A stretch of 64,000 bases of DNA from the NCBI GenBank assembly GCA_019802505.1, contig JAFMOC010000078.1, positions 1,537,501-1,601,500 of the forward strand, written 5' to 3'. The notes under the pieces were generated by a model, which saw only the letters and a program-made list of their open reading frames with translations, was not told the DNA's origin and ran no database searches. Of this stretch, positions 56,753 through 64,000 are shown in pieces. The number at the start of each line of letters is the position of its first letter. The stretch's first letter is position 1. This stretch comes from Corydoras sp. C115 (taxonomy: Eukaryota; Chordata; Actinopteri; Siluriformes; Callichthyidae). Both the position numbers and the translations under genes were made by a program.

Positions 56753-57062
56753 GTGGCTTAGTGTTTAGCATGTTCTCCTCTCAGCACTAGGGATTCCCAG
56801 TTCGAATCCCCATCTGGGTGGAGTTTCCATGTTCTCCCCGTGTCCGTGTGGGTTTCCTCCGGGTTCTCCGATTTCCTCCCACAGTCCAAAAACATGGATC
56901 AAGTCAACTGAATTCTCCAAATTGCCCCATATAGAGTGTGTCTGTGTGAGTGAGTGTGTGTCCCCAGCGATGGATTGGCGATGGATGCCCTGTCCTGGGT
57001 GTATATGCCCAGCGCCCGAAACGTTCTCCCTTGGATGGGCATGGGGAACCCCCCCCTCAACT
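56753..57062 (+). mobile_element. DANA-like SINE lacking 3' tail
   Basis: It starts at GGTGGCTTAGTG and has both boxes. It ends after GGGGAACCCCCC. Confidence 0.82.
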
Positions 57063-57412
57063 ATGAGAGACAAAATGAGGGAAAGAAATCAGAAAGTCAC
57101 ATTGTCTGAGTTTTAAAGAATTTATTTGCAAATAATGATGGGAAATAAATATGTGGTGAACTACAAACAAGCTAGATTTCTGGCTGTCAAAGACCTATAG
57201 AACTTCTAGAAGAACTTCTTCTGTAAGAGGCTAAGAGGCACCCTGCTTCAGATTTAAGGGGAAGTCACTCCACAAAGTGGAAACCATAGCGTTGTCCATG
57301 TAGTGCACATCGAAGCAGGTTCATCAACTACGTGTGGTTGTTCTGCCCCCTAGTGGAACTGTGCAGATTTGTCTTTGTAAAATAAATTAAAAGTGAGCTT
57401 AAACGCTGAATA

Positions 57413-57414
<2 letters not shown>
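57063..57414. other. Unassigned single-copy interval
   Basis: AATAAA words and a TGCCCCCTAGTGGAA motif near 57346 are present. No coding frame of note. Confidence 0.4.

Positions 57415-57472
<58 letters not shown>
57415..57472. repeat. TA microsatellite
   Basis: An uninterrupted (TA)n run of about 29 repeats directly before a SINE head. Confidence 0.93.
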
Positions 57473-57476
<4 letters not shown>

Positions 57477-57817
57477 CACGGTGGCTTAGTGGTTAGCATG
57501 TTCTCCTCTCAGCACTAGGGATTCCCGGTTCGAATCCCCATCTGGGTGGAGTTTCCATGTTCTCCCCGTGTCCGCGTGAGTTTCCTCCGGGTTCTCCGGT
57601 TTCCTCCCACAGTCCAAAAACATGGATCAAGTCAAGTGAGTTCTCCAAATTGCCCCATATAGAGTGTGTTTGTGTGAGTGAGTGTGCGCCCAGCGATAGA
57701 TTGGCGTCCTGTCCTGGGTGTATCTGCCCAGCGCCCGAGATGTTCTCCCCTGGATGGGCATGGGGAACCCCACCGCGACCCTAATAGAGGATAAAGCGGA
57801 AGATAATGAATGAATGA

Positions 57818-57861
<44 letters not shown>
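57473..57861 (+). mobile_element. DANA-like SINE, full length, with TA and CA runs
   Basis: It runs from GCGGCACGGTGGCTTAG to GATAATGAATGAATGAATA. A TA run and an (AC)n run (57836-57861) follow. This copy is close to the family consensus and can serve as the plus-strand reference. Confidence 0.9.
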
Positions 57862-57944
57862 TGTACTTGTAGTGTAGGCTGCCCACTGTAAATGTTTGTG
57901 TATATTTGTATGTACGTATATATGTGTGTGTATATATATATATA

Positions 57945-58081
57945 TATTCATTCATTATTCATTATCTCCCGCTTTATCCTCTATTAGGGACGCGGTGGGG
58001 TTCCCCATGCCCATCCAGGGGAGAACGTCTCGGGCGCTGGGCAGATACACCCAGGACAGGCCGCCAATCCATCGCTGGGCT
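57945..58081 (-). mobile_element. SINE 3' half between TA runs
   Basis: The tail and distal body stop after CAATCCATCGCTGGGC and run directly into (TA)n at about 58082-58095. Confidence 0.8.
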
Positions 58082-58194
58082 ATATATATATATAAAGTTT
58101 AAACACAGCCCTTTTTGCTCCATTTATTGTCTATTGTATCAGTTCCACTTACAGTAACAATGGACATAATAGTGTCTTTATAGAACTTTATAGT

Positions 58195-58350
58195 CATCTA
58201 TTTTGCTTGCTGTACTGACACACAGTGGAATTTGTCCTCCACCTTTAACCCATCCATGCAGTGCCACACACACACACAAGGTGGAGCAATAGGACAGATG
58301 TGTCCAACAGTGCACTGTAAGTGGACACAGAGTGTAAATACAGTATCAGC
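58195..58350 (-). mobile_element. HE1-like V-SINE 3' fragment
   Basis: GTGGAATTTGTCCTCCACC and TTTAACCCATCCATGCAGTG followed by CA repeats form a common fish SINE 3' region, to my knowledge HE1-type. No head is present. Confidence 0.55.
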
Positions 58351-58439
58351 TCTCCTGTTATCTGCAGAAAGCAGTCATCAACTTTCTCATCTCATTGTCT
58401 TGCGTTTATGTGAGTTTGGGGTTTGGGGGTGGGGGGTGT

Positions 58440-59405
58440 GGGAGGTTCCCCATTAACATGCAGGACATGGGATAGAATGGGACAGATTGATAGATTGGCG
58501 TCCTGTCCTGGGTCTATCTGCCCAGCGCCCTAAACGTTCTCCCCTAGATGGGCATGGGCATGGGCATGGGCATGGGGAACCCCCCCCTCCCCCGCCGCCA
58601 GAAAAGTAAATTAAATATTTATTGGGGATCTGGGTTCAAATCCCGATCTGGGTGGAGTTTCCATGTTCTCCCCGTGTCCACGTGGGTTTCCTCCGGGTTC
58701 TCCGGTTTCCTCCCACAGTCCAAAAACATGGATCAAGTCAATTGAGTTCTCTAAATTGCCCCATATAGAGTGTGTTTGTGTGAGTGAGTGTGACCAGTGA
58801 TAGATTGGCGTCCTGTCCTGGGTGTATCTGCCCAGTGCCCTAAACGTTCTCCCCTGGATGGGCATAAGGAATTCCCCCACCCACCCCCCGCCAGAAAAGC
58901 AAATTAAATATTTATTGGGGATCTGGGGTCAAATCCCCTTCTGGGTGGAGTTTCCATGTTCTCCCCGTGTCCGTGTGGGTTTCCTCCGGGTTCTCCGGTT
59001 TCCTCCCACAGTCCAAAAACATGGATCAAGGTCAGTTGAATTCTCCAAATTGCCCCAAATAGAGTGTGTGTGTGTGTGAGTGAGTGTGTTCCCAGTGATA
59101 GATTGGCGCCCTGTCCTGGGAGTCTGCCCAGCGCCAGAAACGTTCTCCCCTGCATGACCTGGAACACCCCCCCCCCCCCCCCCGCGACCCTAATAGAGGA
59201 TAAAGTGGAAGATAATGAATGAATAAATGAATGGGGATCTGGGTTCGAATCCTCATCTGGGTGGAGTTTCCATGTTCTCCCCGTGTCTATGTGGGTTTCC
59301 TCCGGGTTCTCCGGTTTCCTCCCACAGTCCAAAAACATGGATTTAAGGTGAATTGCGCCTCTAAATTGCCCCATATAGAGTGTGTCTGTGTGAGTGAGTG
59401 TGTGT
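58440..59405 (+). repeat. Tandem array of headless SINE units, about 294-316 bp
   Basis: The unit start GGGGATCTGGG(T/G)TC occurs at about 58624, 58917 and 59233. The first two junctions share the non-SINE spacer GCCAGAAAAG(T/C)AAATTAAAT. A partial unit precedes (58490-58590) and contains a fourfold GGGCAT repeat. None of the units has a complete tRNA head. Confidence 0.85.
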
Positions 59406-59848
59406 CCGAAATCTTGCTTTGGATAGCCCAGCACAGCCTCCATAGTGTGACTTTCCAGCTGTTCCACCACAGAACCTTAAGAACCCGTGGTTTAGGATGT
59501 TGCCGGTGCCCGACATCCAAATTTAAAATGACAAAAACTGATTCTATCGCAGTTATGGTTGATGTATGATCTTCCATGAATAAACTGCACACATCTAAAT
59601 GCTCACCATCCACCAACATCTGGTTCCCAGAGTCTGAAGCATGTGCAGACAGCGTGTTCCGTGGATGTAGGAAGAACCCATGCAGCAACAACTAATGTTT
59701 CTGATTAGCTGGCAGCCACATTGTCTGCTCCTCTCCCGACTCGGCGCTTCGGCAGAAGACCGAATGAAAACCATCTGGAACCATCTCAGCTGGCACGCCA
59801 ACAACAGAGTCCTCAGAACGCCACACATCCAGCTTTAACCACCAAACA
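59406..59848. other. Single-copy interval with an unassigned minus-strand frame
   Basis: Minus-strand reading gives an open stretch over about 59406-59690 with ordinary protein composition (for example SGNQMLVDGEHLDVC and FVILNLDVGHRQHPKPR). It runs into SINE sequence, and no family or splice site was recognised. It may be a transposon-derived or exonic remnant. Confidence 0.35.
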
Positions 59849-59849
59849 A

Positions 59850-60340
59850 TGTTAGCACGTTCTCCTCTCAGCGCCGGGATCCAGGTTCGAGTCAGACTGA
59901 AGACACCACATGGGTGGTCAAGAAGGCCCAACAAGTGCTGAGAGGAGAACATGCTAAACCACTAAGCCACCATCCCGCCCTTCTTATATTCATTCATTCA
60001 TTCATTATCTCCTGCTTTATCCTCTATTAGGATCGTGGGGGGGTTCCCCATACCCATCCAGGGGAGAACGTCTCGGGCACTGGGCAGATAGACCCAGGGC
60101 AGGGCACCAATCCATCGCTGGACACACACTCATTCACACAGACACACTCTATATGGGGCAATTTGGAGAACTCAATTGACTTGATCCATGTTTTTGGACT
60201 GTGGGAGGAAACCGGAGAACCCGGAGGAAACCCACGCGGACACGGGGAGAACATGGAAACTCCACCCAGATGGGGATTCGAACCGGGAATCCTTAGTGCT
60301 GAGAGGAGAACGTGCAAACCACTAAGCCACCATGCCGCTC
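59850..60340 (-). mobile_element. SINE fragments and one DANA-like SINE
   Basis: Head fragments on both strands lie at about 59850-59980. A full minus-strand copy lies at about 59990-60340, ending CCACTAAGCCACCATGCCGC. Confidence 0.8.
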
Positions 60341-60375
60341 TTATTATATTTTATATTTAAATTTTTATATTGTAA

Positions 60376-60965
60376 ATTGGCGACACGGTGGTTTAGTGGT
60401 TTAGCATGTTCTCCTCTCAGCGCTAGGGATTCCCGGTTCGAATCCCCATCTGGGTGGAGTTTCCATGTTCTCCCCCTGTCCGTGTGGGTTTCCTCCGGGT
60501 TCTCCGGTTTCCTCCCACAGCCCAAAAACATGGATCAAGTCAATTGAGTTCTCCAAATTGCCCCATATAGAGTGTGTCTGTGTGAGTGAGTGTGTGCCCA
60601 GCGATGGATTGGCGTCCTGTCCTGGGTGTATCTGCCCAGCGCCCGAGACGTTCTCCCCTGGATGGGCATGGGGAACCCCCCCCGCGACCCTAATGGAGGA
60701 TAAAGCTGGAGATAATGAATGAATATATGACAATAAAATCCTTGAATCCTTGAATCCCAATCTGGGTGGAGTTTCCATGTTCTCCCCGTATCGGTGTGAG
60801 TTTCCTCCGGGTTCTCCGGTTTCCACCCAAAGTTCAAAAACATTCAGTTAAATGTGAATAGGCTGCTCTAAATTGCCCCTATAGTATGTGTGTGTCCAGC
60901 AACGGATTGGCACCCTGCCCTGGGTATAGCTGCCCCCCCCCCCAGTAGAGGATTAAGTGGAAGAT
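60376..60965 (+). mobile_element. DANA-like SINE followed by older SINE
   Basis: A full copy lies at about 60376-60728. The second (about 60735-60965) begins within the B box (TTGAATCCCAATCTGGG), has a diverged core and ends GAGGATTAAGTGGAAG. Confidence 0.8.
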
Positions 60966-61054
60966 AATTAGATAAGCCAATTAACCAATTAAGGTACCAG
61001 TCTATATTAAGACATCAGGTTCTCACTTAACGTACCGGTTCTACTTACCCAACA

Positions 61055-61425
61055 CACTCACCGGCCATTTTATTAGGTACACTTTCTCGGTTCCACTGAT
61101 CAGATAGCTGGACTTTGTAGTTCTACAGTTCCATTCTGTAGTCCATCTGTTTCTCTACATACTTTGTTAGTCCGCTTTAGTATGTTCTCCAATGATCAGG
61201 ACCCCCACAGAGGAGGTATTAGTGTGTTGTGCTGGTTCTAGTGGATCAGACACAGAGAACAGTACACCAATTAGAACATACCACTCGTACCATCATCCAC
61301 CACCCTAATAATACCTGCTCTGTGGAGGTCCTGCTCATCAGAGAACAGAGTATGTAGAGGAACAGCTGGACTACAGAATGGAACTGTAGAACTACAAAAT
61401 CCAGCTATCTGATCAGTGGAGACTC
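61055..61425. repeat. Palindromic MITE-like element, most complete copy
   Basis: The arms run from CACTGATCAGATAGCTGGAC inward and from GTCCAGC-like sequence back to GATCAGTGGAG. They contain GTAGTCCATCTGTTTC and its weaker inverse, ACAGAGGAGGTATTAGTG, and a centre near 61260. The left flank carries CCGGCCATTTTATTAGGTAC, a word often seen at the end of such elements in fish. No target duplication was resolved. Confidence 0.7.
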
Positions 61426-62650
61426 CCATGAAGCAGATGGTATTGGGTTGTGGATTCGCACAATGATGTCCTTCCACAGTCCAAAAACATGGATTCAAGG
61501 TAAATTGAATGCTATAAATTGCCCCATAGTGTGTTTTGTGTATCTGCCCAGCACCTAAAACGTTCTCCACTGCATGGACATGAGGACCCCCCCCCACCAC
61601 AGTAGACAATTAAGCGGAAGATAAATGAATGGGCGGCACGGTGGCTTAGTGGTTGGCATGTTCTCCACTCAGCGCTAGGGATTCCCGATTTGAATCCCCT
61701 TCTGGGTGGAGTTTCCATGTTCTCCCCGTGTCCACGTGGGTTTCCTCCCAGTTCTCCGGTTTCCTCCCACAGTCCAAAAATCTGGCTCAAGGTCAATTGA
61801 GTTCTCCAAATTGCCCCATATAGAGTGTGTCTGTGTGAGTGAGTGTGTGCCGTGATGGATTGGCACCCTGTCCTGGGTCTATCTGCCCAGCGCCCGAAAC
61901 GTTCTCCCCTGGATGGGCACGGGGAACCCCACTGCGACCCTAATAGAGGATAAAACAGACGATAATGAATGAATGAATGAATGAGTCCAAAAACATGGAT
62001 TCAAGGTAAATTGAATGTTATAAATTGCCCCATAGTGTGTTTTGTGTCCACGTGGGTTTCCTCCGGGTTCTCCGGTTTCCTCCCACAGTCCAAAAACATG
62101 GATCAAGTCAATTGAGTTCTCCAAATTGCCCCATATAGAGTGTGTCTGTGTGAGTGAGTGTGTGCCCAGTGAGAGATTGCAGCCCTGTCCTGGGTGTATC
62201 TGCCCAGCGCCCGAAACGTTCTCCCCTGGATGGGCATGGGGAACCCCAACCCCCTCCCCTGCAACCCTAGTAGAGGATAAAGCGGAAGATAATGGATGGA
62301 TGTTTGGAATACGGGGCGGCACTTTGGTTGAGTGGTTTAGCATGTTCTCCTCTCAGCACTAGGGATTTCTGGTTCGAAACCCAATCTGGCTGGAGTTTCC
62401 ATGTTCTCCCCGTGTCCGCGTGGGTTTCCTCCCACAGTCCAAAAACATGGATCAAGGCCAATTGAGTTCTCCAAATTGCCCCATATAGAGTGTGTCTGTG
62501 TGAGTGAGTGTGTGCCCAGTGATAGATTGGCGCCCTGTCCTGGGTGTATCTGCCCAGCGCCCGAAACGTTCTCCCCTGGATGGGCATGGGGAACCCCCCC
62601 CGCGACTCTAATAGAGGATAAAGTGGAAGATAACGGATGGATGGGGAATA
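61426..62650 (+). mobile_element. Four plus-strand SINEs, partly tandem
   Basis: A diverged fragment lies at about 61470-61625. Copies follow at about 61630-61983, 61985-62310 (its head replaced by AAACATGGATTCAAGGTAAA, as in the first fragment) and 62315-62648. The repeat of TTGCCCCATAGTGTGTTTTG at about 61518 and 62024 shows that the first and third units were duplicated together. Confidence 0.83.
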
Positions 62651-63260
62651 AATGAATAAACAGATTTATGAATAAAACCTTGTATTTATTATAATGTTTA
62701 TATAAACGTTTTATAAAAGCAATATGTATAACTGTGCACCCTCTTGTGCGTTATTGCTCTTTTTGTAAAGATTTAATCTTTACAAAGTACAAAATAAATA
62801 TATAATTCAAGCATTACAGAATATTTCTCAGGCTAATGCCCGTGGCGTAACGTCGGCTTGCTCTGAACTCGAGGACAAAGTTGAACGTTTCGTTTAGAAG
62901 ATTGCTTCGATAACATTCAGCTCCCGTCTCAATATTAAACCTGGATGTGAGGGAGTGTCCGGTAATAAAAACACGATTACACCGGGTTAAAGGGAATCCA
63001 CGACAGATCCTGGAAACACGGGGCAACAACCAGCCGAACGGTTACACATCGACCAACTTAGCTAATATTGGAGCACGTTACCATGTGCCATTTACAGGAA
63101 TTAGAGAATAAACAGGGTATTTTTTTTAAAAAGACCTCAAATATAAATAAATAAGTGAAGTGTCTCATCCAAAATTTGTAAAGCCTGTCAGAGGAACAGT
63201 CTGGGTCCCATTTTTAAACTTCCAGAAGGTTTTAACTAATTATAAAGTTAATGGGTACTG
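62651..63260. other. Single-copy AT-rich interval
   Basis: No repeat is recognised over 600 bp. A small inverted repeat, GTAAAGATT/AATCTTTAC, lies at 62766-62783. A minus-strand frame of 71 codons (62814-63029) has no domain. It could be a 3' untranslated region or conserved non-coding DNA. Confidence 0.4.
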
Positions 63261-63264
63261 AGAT

Positions 63265-63960
63265 TATTCATTCATTCATTCATTCATTCATTATCTTCCA
63301 CTTTATCCTCTATTAGGGTCGCGGTGGGGTTCCCCATGCCCATCCAGGGGAGAACGTCTCGGGCGCTGGGCAGATACACCCAGGGCAGGGCGCCAATCCA
63401 TCGCTGGGCACACACTCACTCACACAGACACACTCTATATGGGGCAATTTGGAGAATTTAATTGACTTGATCCATGTTTTTGGACTGTGGGAGGAAACCG
63501 GAGAACCCGGAGGAAACCCACGTGGACACGGGGAGAACATGGAAACTCCACCCAGATGGGGATTCGAACCGGGAATCCTTAGCGCTGAGAGGAGAACGTG
63601 CTGACCACTAAACCACCGTGCCACCCTCCATTCACTATCTTCTGCTTTATCCTCTATTAGGGTCGCAGGGAGGGTTCCCCATGCCCATCCAGGGGAGAAC
63701 GTTTCGGACGCTGGGCAGATACACCCAGGGCAGGGCGCCAATCCATCGCTGGACACACACACACTCACACACACACTCTATATGGGGCAATTTGGAGAAC
63801 TCAATTGACTTGATCCATGTTTTTGGACTGTGGGAGGAAACCGGAGAACCCGGAGGAAACCCACGGGGAGAACATGGAAACTCCACCCAGATGGGGATTC
63901 GAACCGGGAATCCCTAGCGCTGAGAGGTGAACATGCTGACTACTAAGCCACCTTGCCGCC
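63265..63960 (-). mobile_element. Two minus-strand DANA-like SINEs
   Basis: Copies lie at about 63265-63626 and 63627-63960. The flanks TACTGAGATTAT before the first tail (63255) and TACTGAGATTAT after the second head (63963) match, so the pair sits within one 12-bp target duplication. Confidence 0.88.
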
Positions 63961-64000
63961 TGTACTGAGATTATATTAGAGATTAAGTAGATTAGGGTCC

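Overview
The window looks like a repeat-saturated, mostly non-coding piece of a teleost fish genome, probably an otophysan (catfish, characin, electric fish or cyprinid relatives). The main reason is a tRNA-derived SINE that resembles the zebrafish DANA/mermaid family. It is present in roughly eighty to ninety full or partial copies on both strands. The window also holds V-SINE-type elements with an L2-like tail, L2-type LINE remnants, hAT DNA transposons with 8-bp target duplications, and a long palindromic repeat of a kind I associate with otophysan genomes. I saw no prokaryotic gene organisation, no complete protein gene, no CRISPR array and no free-standing tRNA or rRNA gene. Family names come from memory of these elements, not from a search.

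Layout. 0-4.7 kb: minus-strand SINEs, a palindromic repeat block and a loose SINE tandem. 4.8-5.1 kb: a 22-bp minisatellite. 5.8-8.0 kb: a SINE-derived tandem array with a three-unit higher-order repeat. 8-11.2 kb: single SINEs and one V-SINE. 11.75-14.32 kb: a hAT-type element with a perfect 8-bp target duplication, containing a SINE, a second 443-bp hAT-like element and a frameshifted L2 fragment. 14.76-16.76 kb: a 2-kb satellite built from 11-mers and a hexamer. 17.5-26.5 kb: many SINEs, several tandemly duplicated, one pair of arms inverted about 3.3 kb apart. 26.5-27.5 kb: non-repetitive. 27.9-30.1 kb: SINE-derived 142-bp and 185-bp arrays. 30.6-32.8 kb: segmental duplications, one inverted. 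33.4-35.0 kb: a tandem array of palindromes of about 299 bp.

35.06-36.14 kb (minus strand) is the only convincing protein-coding sequence: an open, Cys-rich exon of about 358 codons with good splice sites at both ends. I do not recognise its gene. From 36.3 to 44.1 kb lies about 7.5 kb of TG-rich minisatellite in three sub-domains. 44.4-45.1 kb repeats a SINE-within-SINE composite also seen at 42.2 kb. 46-53.5 kb holds SINEs, a LINE 3' end split by a SINE, a 545-bp tandem array, a perfect (AC)65 microsatellite and another SINE tandem. 54-56 kb is an AT-rich satellite of about 165 bp interrupted by a SINE with a 13-bp target duplication. 56-64 kb is again mostly SINEs, with one full palindromic element at 61 kb.

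The genes do not form a working system. The unifying theme is that one SINE family has become tandem DNA repeatedly (at least eight separate local arrays with different unit lengths), alongside nested and duplicated transposon insertions whose order can be read from target-site duplications.
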